From positions 42,853 through 106,852 of the forward strand of contig CAJUST010000007.1 of the NCBI GenBank assembly GCA_910589105.1: 64,000 nucleotides of DNA, in the 5' to 3' direction. This stretch comes from an uncultured Lachnospiraceae bacterium. Lineage in GTDB: Bacteria; Bacillota; Clostridia; Lachnospirales; Lachnospiraceae. Position numbers and translations under genes: made by a program. Shown in pieces: positions 45,517 to 53,238 of the stretch (positions are counted from its first letter, which is position 1; each line of letters starts with the position of its first letter). Below the pieces are notes generated by a model that was not told the DNA's origin, made no database searches, and saw only the letters and a program-made list of their open reading frames with translations.

Positions 45517-45546
45517 TTTATATGGGATTTGCAGCAGAATTGCCAA
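45517..45546 (-). promoter_or_regulatory. Promoter of comM-dprA-topA
   Basis: TTGGCA (45546-45541), 18-base spacer, TATAAA (45522-45517), 5/6 matches at both boxes. Lies just after the sigK terminator hairpin. Confidence 0.6.
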
Positions 45547-45566
45547 TCGATTCGTATAAAAGATAA

Positions 45567-45602
45567 AAAGACAGAATCACTATACCATAGATTCTGTCTT
45601 TT
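45567..45602 (-). terminator. Intrinsic terminator of sigK
   Basis: Stem AAAGACAGAATC / GATTCTGTCTTT around an 11-12 base loop; on the minus strand it is followed by TTTATCTTTTAT. Sits 11 bases after the sigK stop. Confidence 0.85.
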
Positions 45603-45612
45603 TAAAAGAGTT

Positions 45613-46230
45613 TTAAAAATTATTTTTCAGTTTTTCTAACGCTTTTTTTTCTATTCTGGAAACATACGAGCGGGAAATATGAAGCTTTTCCGCAAGCTCC
45701 CGCTGTGTGACCGGCTTATGGTTATTTAACCCATATCTTAACCGGAGTATCTCTTTTTCCCTCTCGTCCAAAACATCTGGGATCAGTTCATAAAGCCTTA
45801 AAATCTGCCGCTTCAATTCCAACTGTTCCACAATGTCTTTTTCGTCCACTTCGACAATATCCACTAGCTGGATCTGATTGCCTTCTTTGTCTGTGCCAAT
45901 CGGTTCATAAAGCGACACTTCTCTTGAACATTTCTTTTTGGAACGAAAATACATTAAAAGCTCATTCTCAATGCATCTCGCCGCGTATGTCGCAAGCTTG
46001 CTGCCATGCCCTTCCTGAAAGGTAGACACCGCTTTGATTAAGCCAATCGCCCCAATGGAAATTAAATCCTCCATATCTTCTTCCGCATTCTGGTATTTCT
46101 TTGAAATATGCGCAACCAAACGCATATTCCGCTCAATTAATACCTTTTTCGCTTCCTCGTCTCCCTCTTTCTGACGTCTTAAGCACTCCTTTTCCTCCGC
46201 TGCACTCAGAGGGGATAAAAAAGTTTTCAA
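45613..46230 (-). CDS. sigK: RNA polymerase sporulation sigma factor SigK (intact)
   Basis: 205 residues. Regions 2 (RNMRLVAHISKKY, DLISIGAIGLIKAVSTF, KLATYAARCIENELLMYFR) and 4 (KPVTQRELAEKLHISRSYVSRIEKKAL) with the intervening EVSLYEPIGTDKEGNQIQLVDIV block, diagnostic of sigma-E/sigma-K factors. No pro-sequence longer than about 10 residues is evident and the reading frame is continuous, so there is no skin-type insertion. TTG start with GAGGTG ahead. It implies a spore-forming lineage; mother-cell late sporulation genes are the target. Confidence 0.9.
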   Translation of the reverse strand: MKTFLSPLSAAEEKECLRRQKEGDEEAKKVLIERNMRLVAHISKKYQNAEEDMEDLISIGAIGLIKAVSTFQEGHGSKLATYAARCIENELLMYFRSKKKCSREVSLYEPIGTDKEGNQIQLVDIVEVDEKDIVEQLELKRQILRLYELIPDVLDEREKEILRLRYGLNNHKPVTQRELAEKLHISRSYVSRIEKKALEKLKNNF

Positions 46231-46257
46231 GCTGACACCTCAAAAACTTACTTGATC

Positions 46258-46286
46258 TATCCTATGAAGCCGCTATGTGATTCGTG
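46258..46286 (-). promoter_or_regulatory. Candidate sigma-E/sigma-K type promoter of sigK
   Basis: CATAGGATA (46266-46258) matches the sigma-K -10 consensus CATANNNTA exactly, with an AC-containing -35 (CACG, 46286-46283) 16 bases upstream. Autoregulation and sigma-E dependence of sigK are known in Bacillus; here inferred from sequence only. Confidence 0.45.
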
Positions 46287-46312
46287 CCTTTCCACTTTTT
46301 AAGAAGCATATT

Positions 46313-47317
46313 TTATTTTGCCGGTTCTGTGAAACCAACCTTTTTATAAACTTTCCGAAGCGTTTTTGATGCATAATACGCCGCTTTTTCGTCGTTCTTT
46401 TGAATCATGGAATCCAAATATTCTTTGTCCTGAATAAATTGGCCATACCGTTTTTGAAGCGGAAGCAATTCGTCCGCAACCGCCTCCCCTACGGCAAGTT
46501 TAAATTCCCCATACCCCTTGCCTTCAAATTCCTTCTCGATTTCAGCGGAATCTTTTCCGGTCACACATCCGTAAATATCCATCAAATTGCTGATTCCCGC
46601 CTTTTCTTCGGCATACCGCACAACAGTGTCAGAATCTGTCACAGCCCGCTTAAATTTGCGTATAATGCTGTCCCTGTCGTCTAAAAGCCAAATCGAAGCA
46701 TTCGGATTTTCTTCTGATTTTGACATTTTTTTCTGCGGTTCCTGTAAACTCATAATTTTCGCGCCTGCTTTTGCAATGTAGGCTTCCGGAACCGTAAACA
46801 CGTCGCCGTAAATACCGTTAAACCTCTGCGCAATATCTCTTGTAATTTCTAAATGCTGTTTCTGATCCTGCCCAACCGGAACGACGTCCGCCTGATAAAG
46901 CAGAATATCCGCCGCCATCAGCACCGGATACGTGTACAATCCCGCATTGATATTTTCCGTATGCTTTGCCGCTTTATCTTTAAACTGCGTCATGCGGTTC
47001 AATTCCCCCATATAGGTAAAACATCCCAGTATCCAGCTCAACTGCGCATGCGCGGGCACATGAGACTGGTAATAGATGCAGTTTTTCTCCGGATCTAAAC
47101 CAGCCGCCATGTAAAGCGCATACAAGGAACGGGCGTTTTTACGAAATTCGGCCGGATTCTGCCGGACTGTCAAAGAATGCAAATCCATCACGCCGTAAAT
47201 ACATTCGTATTCTTCATTCAGATTCACCCAGTTTTTCAAGGCCCCCAGATAATTTCCAAGCGTTAAAGAGCCTGTCGCCTGCATCCCACTGTATAGAATT
47301 TTGTTGTTATTTATCAT
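46313..47317 (-). CDS. trpS: Tryptophan--tRNA ligase
   Basis: 334 residues, class I aminoacyl-tRNA synthetase that charges tRNA-Trp. KILYSGMQATGSLTLGNYLGAL near the start holds the HIGH-like motif (TLGN), and KKMSKSEENPNASIWLL near 195 holds KMSKS. Normal length. Its ATG overlaps the stop of the DUF5662 gene (ATGA), so it is translated from the GH13-DUF5662 transcript. Confidence 0.97.
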   Translation of the reverse strand: MINNNKILYSGMQATGSLTLGNYLGALKNWVNLNEEYECIYGVMDLHSLTVRQNPAEFRKNARSLYALYMAAGLDPEKNCIYYQSHVPAHAQLSWILGCFTYMGELNRMTQFKDKAAKHTENINAGLYTYPVLMAADILLYQADVVPVGQDQKQHLEITRDIAQRFNGIYGDVFTVPEAYIAKAGAKIMSLQEPQKKMSKSEENPNASIWLLDDRDSIIRKFKRAVTDSDTVVRYAEEKAGISNLMDIYGCVTGKDSAEIEKEFEGKGYGEFKLAVGEAVADELLPLQKRYGQFIQDKEYLDSMIQKNDEKAAYYASKTLRKVYKKVGFTEPAK

Positions 47318-47859
47318 TGTTTTGCCTTTCTTTTCTTTCTCAATAATCTTGTGCGGATATAGAAAAAGACCGTATCTTCCCCTTTATCTGCCAGCATTCG
47401 CAGAAGTTTCTCTAAAAGCTTCCTCGTATCGTCGTGTAAAATATACCGGTCTTTCCCTTTTTCATAATATGCAAGCGGGCTTTTATCTGTATACAGTTCC
47501 TTTTGATAATTTTTAGCGGCGGAAATCCGGTCAATAAACATCTCGACCACATAATTGACCGGCATACGCATACCTGTCATATAGCCATTTTCCCCGCTAT
47601 AGTCAATCCAATATTCCAGATGATGTTTATTTCTCCCCTTATGATGAAGCCAAGAAGAAGAATATCCCCTTTCTTGCCGTTCCGCGCTGTTTGGGCTTTT
47701 CGTCCCCTGATAATATTTACAGCCCACCAGAAATTCCGTCGGGGTGTACTTTGACCAATCGTGCATAATTCCCTGACGGTACAGACCCACTTTAAAACAG
47801 CCTTCCCGCACCAGCCGCTTATGGTTTTGAATCGTTTTTAAATGCTGCCACGCTTTCAT
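47314..47859 (-). CDS. DUF5662 family protein
   Basis: 181 residues. His/Asp-rich motifs GIMHDWSKYTPTEFLVG (about 31-47) and HHKGRNKHHLEYWIDYSG (about 72-89) suggest a metal-binding, HD-like helical domain; ending GEDTVFFYIRTRLLRKKRK. This agrees with DUF5662 proteins of clostridia, whose function is unknown. The start MKAWQHLKTIQNHKRLVREG fits the family, so its first 41 bases really overlap the 3' end of the GH13 gene in another frame. Confidence 0.8.
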   Translation of the reverse strand: MKAWQHLKTIQNHKRLVREGCFKVGLYRQGIMHDWSKYTPTEFLVGCKYYQGTKSPNSAERQERGYSSSWLHHKGRNKHHLEYWIDYSGENGYMTGMRMPVNYVVEMFIDRISAAKNYQKELYTDKSPLAYYEKGKDRYILHDDTRKLLEKLLRMLADKGEDTVFFYIRTRLLRKKRKAKQ

Positions 47860-49729
47860 GTTTTTCTACCTTCTGCTTTCCTATTAATATACAAACGCTC
47901 TGCGCCTCTAAAGTATACCATGTTTCTTCTAATTCTTCCGGCTCAGTTAAAAACGCAGTTTTCACTGCTGTATCCATAAATAAATACCAGCTTTTGCGCT
48001 CCCCCTGCTTTGGCACAGCAAGTTTTTTCGGAAAATCGCTAAAATTAAACCCGATATATACATCTTCTGGCTCATCTGCATATTTGCCGCAATAGAAAAG
48101 CCCGACCGCCCTCCAGTTCGAACTCTTTGGCGTAATCCATGCATCTTCCCCATGGTATGATAAATCCGGACATCCGCACGAAAGCTGGTCTGCAAGGTAC
48201 ATCGGCTTATCCATACGCAAAATTGCGTGGTCTTTTCGAAAAGCAATCATTTGGCGGATATATTTTTGGAAATCTTTTGCCTGTCTGGACAAGTTCCAAT
48301 CTTTCCAGCCAATCGGGTTATCCTGACAATAGGCATTGTTGTTTCCCTTCTGTGTATTGCAGTCCTCGTCTCCCGCCATAAGCATTGGCACACCCTGAGC
48401 CAGAAACAGCATGGCGGCGGCATTTTTCATACGGCGGTCACGCAGTTTGCGCACGTTCCTGCTGGAAGTCTCCCCTTCCACACCGCAGTTAATGCTGTAA
48501 TTCCACATCATGCCATCGGCATTATGCTCTCCATTCGCCTCATTATGCTTATTTTCATAGGTAAATAAATCCCGCAACGTAAAGCCGTTATGATCGCTGA
48601 TATAATTGATATACCCCAGCTTTTCGTTTTGTTTTTTCATCTGATCCGCAAGCTCCCAAACATTTCCGTCTATCCCGCTTGCCAGCTTCCTGCAGGGATA
48701 TAAAAATTCATCTGTATCCAAAAAAATACGCGGATATGCCTTTTCCACATCGGGCACTTCCATTTCCGAAACGTATTTATAGAAAAATTTTGTCCTGCCA
48801 AGATAAGGGTCTTCAATTAAAAGCTGTAACGGAATCGCATCGCCCTGAAGATGGAACCCGTCTACATGATATTCGCTTACCCAAAATCTTAATACGGCAA
48901 GAATCTGCGCATTAGAAATAGTATTGGGAAAATCCATTTCTAAAATACATTCCAATCCCCTTTTGTGCATTTGCAAAATACATCTCTTTAGCTCTAAATC
49001 CGGCGAACCCCCCGCTGCATAACTGGCTTTTGGCGCAAAATACATGCCTTTGCCATATCCCCAGTAATTGATTTTAGGCTGGGGATCTTCCTTTCGCTTT
49101 CTAATTTTATCCCGTTTTTTTGATTTCCATTTCGGATAATTCGGAAGTTCTTCCGTTTCCTGAAAAATCAGCTCCTCAAATTCATAAACCGGCATCAACT
49201 CCACTGACGTGACGCCCATCGCCTGTAAATATGGAAGTTTTTTCATCAATGCCCGAAACGTCCCGCGATCTGGCGTCCCTTCCGACAGCCCCTTTGTAAA
49301 ACCTCTGACATGCAGTTTATAGAGCGTCATCTTAGAACGCGGAATCTCTATTTCAAGGTCTCCCTTCCATGAAAAGAAGCTTTCTTCCATGCGGCATCGA
49401 AGCAGCGAATTTTTATCCCGCTTTATATCCGCCCAAACTTCCCTTCCCACTATCCTTCTTGCATAGGGATCTAACACTACTTTCCCGTCTATCCAAAAAT
49501 TATAATCATATTCAGATAAATTTAATCCTTCTATCTGCACTGCGCGAAGATTCCCCTTGGAAAATTCTTTTGGCACTGCAATTTCTTTCGGATTATCCGG
49601 CTGGTTTCTTTTATAAAGCAGCACTTTACAATCCGCCTCTTTCCGGCAGACCATACAAAAATTCGCCCATGTCTTTCCTTTGACTGCCCCTAATTTGGAG
49701 AAATCTCCTTTTTTCGCGTTAAACTCCAT
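47819..49729 (-). CDS. GH13 debranching-enzyme-like protein with degenerate catalytic motifs (probable pseudoenzyme)
   Basis: About 636 residues. N-terminal CBM48-like sandwich (about 15-110: YDYNFWIDGKVVLDPYAR), a central barrel with YKLHVRGFTKG and NYWGYGKGMYFAPKASYA as in isoamylase/GlgX enzymes, and KHNEANGEHNADG plus NCGVEGET blocks. However, region I reads LEMDFPNT instead of DVVYNHT, region II VDGFHLQ instead of VDGFRFD (Arg and nucleophile Asp replaced by His and Gln), region III has no clear EPW-type Glu, and region IV SDHNGF replaces HDGF (Asp to Asn). Fold retained, catalysis probably lost; glucan binding possible. The ATG at 49729 follows AAAAGGTG; in-frame GTG/ATG starts lie up to 49741. 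Confidence 0.85.
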   Translation of the reverse strand: MEFNAKKGDFSKLGAVKGKTWANFCMVCRKEADCKVLLYKRNQPDNPKEIAVPKEFSKGNLRAVQIEGLNLSEYDYNFWIDGKVVLDPYARRIVGREVWADIKRDKNSLLRCRMEESFFSWKGDLEIEIPRSKMTLYKLHVRGFTKGLSEGTPDRGTFRALMKKLPYLQAMGVTSVELMPVYEFEELIFQETEELPNYPKWKSKKRDKIRKRKEDPQPKINYWGYGKGMYFAPKASYAAGGSPDLELKRCILQMHKRGLECILEMDFPNTISNAQILAVLRFWVSEYHVDGFHLQGDAIPLQLLIEDPYLGRTKFFYKYVSEMEVPDVEKAYPRIFLDTDEFLYPCRKLASGIDGNVWELADQMKKQNEKLGYINYISDHNGFTLRDLFTYENKHNEANGEHNADGMMWNYSINCGVEGETSSRNVRKLRDRRMKNAAAMLFLAQGVPMLMAGDEDCNTQKGNNNAYCQDNPIGWKDWNLSRQAKDFQKYIRQMIAFRKDHAILRMDKPMYLADQLSCGCPDLSYHGEDAWITPKSSNWRAVGLFYCGKYADEPEDVYIGFNFSDFPKKLAVPKQGERKSWYLFMDTAVKTAFLTEPEELEETWYTLEAQSVCILIGKQKVEKHESVAAFKNDSKP

Positions 49730-49773
49730 ATTTTGCATCACCTTTTCATCCTAAACTCAGCAAGTATATAGAC

Positions 49774-49782
49774 ATTATAACA
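49774..49782 (-). promoter_or_regulatory. Extended -10 promoter candidate of GH13-DUF5662-trpS
   Basis: TGTTATAAT: perfect TATAAT with TG one base before it. The -35 (ATACAA) is poor, as expected for extended -10 promoters. An alternative upstream pair is TTGTCA-17-TACAAA. Confidence 0.5.
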
Positions 49783-50014
49783 TTAAAATTCTGCATTTGT
49801 ATAGTTTTTTCTATATTTTGACAAGAAATCTCAGAAGATGACAAAAACAGGCAGACAAAACATAGGACAATCCAGACTTTTTCCATTCATTTCAAATGAA
49901 AAGTTGACGCTTACTTACACATCTCTTTCAATAAGAGGAGGACAGTCAGAAAGAAAAAAACTCTTTTCCTCCTATCAACCTTTAACTATTTCTCCTATAT
50001 GAATATACTAAGAA

Positions 50015-50039
50015 ATCCGCGAACATTCCGTTCGCGGAT
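50015..50039 (-). terminator. Hairpin after glnN
   Basis: Perfect 10-base stem ATCCGCGAAC / GTTCGCGGAT with a 5-base loop, 16 bases after the glnN stop. The following TTTCTT is a weak U-tract, but stem strength suggests terminator function. Confidence 0.7.
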
Positions 50040-50054
50040 ATTGCCCATTTACCA

Positions 50055-52178
50055 TTACACTTCAAAAATCAAATCTCCATAAGACGGCATCGGCCACATC
50101 TCTTTATCTACAATCATCTCCAACTTATCTACCGGAGCCCTCAATTCCGTCATCACGGACATTACAATATCCCGATAGAACACTGCCTGTTTTCTGCCTT
50201 CTTTAATCCCAATCCCCTGTTCCGTCACTTCTTCTAACTTTGATAACGCTGTTTTCGTCTGGGAAAGCAGATCCGACACTTCTTTCAACAGCCCAATCTG
50301 CACGCTGACGTCTGCATCACAAGCGGCTTTTACCGCATTAATGGAGTTTGCAAGCGCTGTCGCATATTTAATCACCGCAGGGACAATCTGCTTACCGGCA
50401 ATGTCAATCATAGCTCTTGCTTCGATATTAATCTCTTTTGCATATGTTTCATACTCAATTTCAACGCGGGAATCAAGCTCCGCTTTTGTAAATACGCCAA
50501 ACTTTTCAAATAGTTTCACTGCCTTTTCTGTATTTAACGCCGGAATCGCATCCACCATTGAATTGATATTCGGCAGACCGCGTTTTTCCGCTTCCCTGAC
50601 CCAATCTTCGGAATATCCGTTTCCATTAAAAACAATCCGCTGATGGTCTGTTGCATTTTTCTTAATTAAATCATGCAGCGCCGTTTCAAAATCATTTGCA
50701 TTCTCCAACACGTCACAAGCTTCTGCAAATGCTTCCGCGACAATCGTATTCAACACGACATTTGGCTGCGCAATGGAATCCTGAGAGCCAAGCATACGAA
50801 ACTCAAATTTATTTCCAGTAAATGCAAATGGAGACGTGCGGTTTCTGTCCGTTGCATCTTTCATAAAATCCGGAAGGGTTTTTACGCCCGTCTCTAACAT
50901 ACTTCCTTTTATGCTGTGCGTCGCTTCGCCTGTGCTGATAAGCTGAGAGAGCACATCTTGAAGCTGTTCGCCTAAAAAGACCGAAATGATGGCAGGAGGA
51001 GCTTCGTTTGCGCCAAGCCTGTGGTCATTTCCAACATCTGCCGCCGATTCACGGAGTAAATCCGCATGAATATCGACTGCTTTTAAAATGCACGTCAACA
51101 CGAGCAGAAACTGGAAATTTTCATGTGGCGTAACCCCCGGCTCTAGCAGGTTAATTCCGTCGTCCGTAATTAAAGACCAGTTGTTATGCTTGCCGGAGCC
51201 ATTTACGCCTGCAAATGGTTTTTCGTGAAGCAGGCATTGAAGCCCATGACGGCCCGCCACTTTCTTTAATGTCTCCATAACAAGCTGGTTATGGTCTACG
51301 GCTATGTTTGCGGAAGCGTAAATCGGAGCTAATTCATGCTGCGCCGGAGCCACTTCGTTGTGCTGCGTCTTTGCGGAAACGCCCAGTTTCCAAAGTTCTT
51401 TGTTGACGTCCCGCATATAGGATGCGATTCTTTCCCGAATGCTTCCAAAGTAATGATCATCCATCTCCTGACCTTTTGGCGGCATTGCCCCAAAAAGCGT
51501 GCGGCCTGTAAAGATTAAGTCTTTGCGTTTTAAGTATTTTTCCCTGTCTACGATAAAATACTCTTGTTCCGGTCCTACGGAAGTCGTCACTTTTTTGGAC
51601 GTCCGGTTTCCAAATGCGCGAATTAAGCGAAGCGCCTGATCGTTGACCGCTTCCATAGAACGAAGCAAAGGCGTTTTCTGATCTAAGGCTTCTCCTGTAT
51701 AGGAACAAAATGCAGTTGGAATACACAATGTGGCTCCCGCAGCGTCCTGCCTGACAAACGCTGGGGAAGTGCAGTCCCATGCCGTATAGCCTCTTGCTTC
51801 AAAAGTCGCGCGCAGTCCGCCAGATGGAAAAGAGGATGCGTCCGGCTCCCCTTTTATAAGCTCTTTCCCTGAAAAGCTCATTAAGACTTTCCCACTTTCT
51901 TTTGGAGCCGTGATAAAAGAATCGTGTTTCTCGGCAGTCACTCCGGTCAACGGCTGGAACCAATGGGTATAATGGGTTGCCCCCTTTTCGATTGCCCATT
52001 CTTTCATCTCATGCGCAATAACGTCAGCCGTTTCTAAATCCAGTTCCCTTCCCTCGCGCAGCGTGTTTTTTAATTTCTGATAAACTTTTTTCGGGAGACG
52101 CTCTTGCATCACTGTGTCATTGAACACGTTTTCCCCAAAAATATCAGCCACATTATAATATTCAGTGCATTTCTCCAT
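50055..52178 (-). CDS. glnN: Glutamine synthetase type III (GlnN)
   Basis: About 707 residues, the size of type III enzymes (types I and II are 350-470). Makes glutamine from glutamate, ammonia and ATP. Family blocks include PSGGLRATFEARGYTAWD (about 120), TSVGPEQEYFIVDR (about 200), AQHELAPIYASANIAVDHNQ, LHEKPFAGVNGSGKHNNWS (about 318, nucleotide/glutamate site) and NRTSPFAFTGNKFEFRMLGS (about 440). ATG at 52178 follows AGGAAGGAAA; an upstream in-frame ATG would run through a hairpin and has no family support. A hairpin with T5 in the leader suggests attenuation. Confidence 0.96.
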   Translation of the reverse strand: MEKCTEYYNVADIFGENVFNDTVMQERLPKKVYQKLKNTLREGRELDLETADVIAHEMKEWAIEKGATHYTHWFQPLTGVTAEKHDSFITAPKESGKVLMSFSGKELIKGEPDASSFPSGGLRATFEARGYTAWDCTSPAFVRQDAAGATLCIPTAFCSYTGEALDQKTPLLRSMEAVNDQALRLIRAFGNRTSKKVTTSVGPEQEYFIVDREKYLKRKDLIFTGRTLFGAMPPKGQEMDDHYFGSIRERIASYMRDVNKELWKLGVSAKTQHNEVAPAQHELAPIYASANIAVDHNQLVMETLKKVAGRHGLQCLLHEKPFAGVNGSGKHNNWSLITDDGINLLEPGVTPHENFQFLLVLTCILKAVDIHADLLRESAADVGNDHRLGANEAPPAIISVFLGEQLQDVLSQLISTGEATHSIKGSMLETGVKTLPDFMKDATDRNRTSPFAFTGNKFEFRMLGSQDSIAQPNVVLNTIVAEAFAEACDVLENANDFETALHDLIKKNATDHQRIVFNGNGYSEDWVREAEKRGLPNINSMVDAIPALNTEKAVKLFEKFGVFTKAELDSRVEIEYETYAKEINIEARAMIDIAGKQIVPAVIKYATALANSINAVKAACDADVSVQIGLLKEVSDLLSQTKTALSKLEEVTEQGIGIKEGRKQAVFYRDIVMSVMTELRAPVDKLEMIVDKEMWPMPSYGDLIFEV

Positions 52179-52203
52179 ACATTTCCTTCCTTTCTGAGTG
52201 AAA

Positions 52204-52232
52204 AAGGGCATTCCAACTAGTGGAACACCCTT
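52204..52232 (-). terminator. Terminator-like hairpin in the glnN leader (attenuator or fba terminator)
   Basis: 12-pair stem AAGGGTGTTCCA / TGGAATGCCCTT (two G-U pairs), 5-base loop CTAGT, followed by TTT (T5 counting the stem end). It ends only about 20 bases before the glnN ribosome site and 119 bases after fba, so it could end fba transcripts, attenuate glnN, or both. Confidence 0.6.
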
Positions 52233-52265
52233 GTTCATCTTTGCGCATTGATTCTATCTGATACT

Positions 52266-52294
52266 AAAATACATCAAATAAAAAGTTTTTGCAA
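52266..52294 (-). promoter_or_regulatory. Candidate promoter of glnN
   Basis: TTGCAA (52294-52289), 17-base spacer, TATTTT (52271-52266). If used, transcripts start near 52259 and carry the hairpin at 52204-52232 in their leader. Weak boxes. Confidence 0.35.
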
Positions 52295-52350
52295 TAGAAA
52301 ATATATCTAATTTTTAGCAAAATTTTATACAAGATTTTAGCAAGCTTAAC

Positions 52351-53214
52351 TTATGCCTTGTTTACAGAACCGAATAATTCCATTTTTTCTTTTACCGTTG
52401 CTTTGATTGCTTCTGCGCCCGGCGCTAATAATTTACGCGGGTCAAAGCCTTTGCCTTCAAGGTCTTTTCCAGCTTCGATATATTTACGCGTAGCGTCTGC
52501 AAAAGATAACTGGCACTCTGTATTTACGTTAATCTTTGCTACACCAAGAGAAATCGCTTTTTTAATCATATCTTCCGGAATGCCTGTGCCGCCATGAAGA
52601 ACTAACGGCATATCGCCTGTCAGTTTCTGGATTGCATCCAATGTCTCAAAGCTAAGCCCTGCCCAATTAGCCGGATATTTGCCATGGATATTGCCAATGC
52701 CTGCCGCAAGCATATCAATTCCTAAATCTGCGATTGATTTACATTCCTGCGGATCTGCGCATTCGCCCATTCCCACTACACCGTCTTCTTCTCCACCGAT
52801 TGAGCCAACTTCCGCTTCAATGGAAATTCCTTTGTCATGCGCTAACTTCACTAATTCTTTCGTCTTAGTTACGTTCTCATCAATCGGATAATGGGAGCCG
52901 TCAAACATAATGGAAGAAAATCCTGCTTCTACGCATTTTAAGCATCCTTCATAGGAGCCATGATCTAAATGCAATGCGACCGGAACAGTAATGTTTAATT
53001 CTTCGATCATTGCCTTTACCATTGCGGCAACCGTCTTAAAGCCCGTCATATATTTTCCGGCTCCCTCGGATACACCGAGGATAACCGGAGAATTTAACTC
53101 CTGAGCCGTTAAAAGAATAGATTTTGTCCATTCTAAGTTATTGATGTTGAACTGGCCTACTGCATAATGGCCGGCTTTTGCTTTATCAAGCATTTCTTTT
53201 GCTGATACTAACAT
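52351..53214 (-). CDS. fba: Fructose-1,6-bisphosphate aldolase, class II
   Basis: 287 residues, zinc-dependent aldolase splitting fructose 1,6-bisphosphate into two triose phosphates. VALHLDHGSYEGCLKC near 80 provides the catalytic Asp and first zinc His; GNIHGKYP (about 180) and LHGGTGIP (about 208) give the other zinc ligands; INVNTECQLSF binds phosphate. It follows the pyruvate oxidoreductase gene by 24 bases, suggesting one glycolysis-to-fermentation transcript. Confidence 0.97.
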   Translation of the reverse strand: MLVSAKEMLDKAKAGHYAVGQFNINNLEWTKSILLTAQELNSPVILGVSEGAGKYMTGFKTVAAMVKAMIEELNITVPVALHLDHGSYEGCLKCVEAGFSSIMFDGSHYPIDENVTKTKELVKLAHDKGISIEAEVGSIGGEEDGVVGMGECADPQECKSIADLGIDMLAAGIGNIHGKYPANWAGLSFETLDAIQKLTGDMPLVLHGGTGIPEDMIKKAISLGVAKINVNTECQLSFADATRKYIEAGKDLEGKGFDPRKLLAPGAEAIKATVKEKMELFGSVNKA

Positions 53215-53238
53215 AGTCTTGTCTCTCCTTTTCGATCT

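Larger units (their letters stand above)
49742..50054. other. 313-base intergenic region between glnN and the GH13 gene
   Basis: AT-rich, no coding sequence recognised. It holds the GH13-DUF5662-trpS promoter candidate (49774-49782), the glnN terminator (50015-50039), and between them an imperfect inverted repeat (AGGAGG near 49936, CCTCCT near 49968) of unknown meaning. Confidence 0.7.

Noticed and set aside
45567..45602. Inverted repeat considered as a mobile-element end
   Set aside because: It sits just after sigK with a T-rich tail and no partner repeat or target duplication; a terminator explains it.
52179..52238. Alternative upstream ATG of glnN at 52238
   Set aside because: The added 20 residues are encoded by the terminator-like hairpin, lack a good ribosome site and are absent from the known family start (MEKCTEYYNVADIFG-like).
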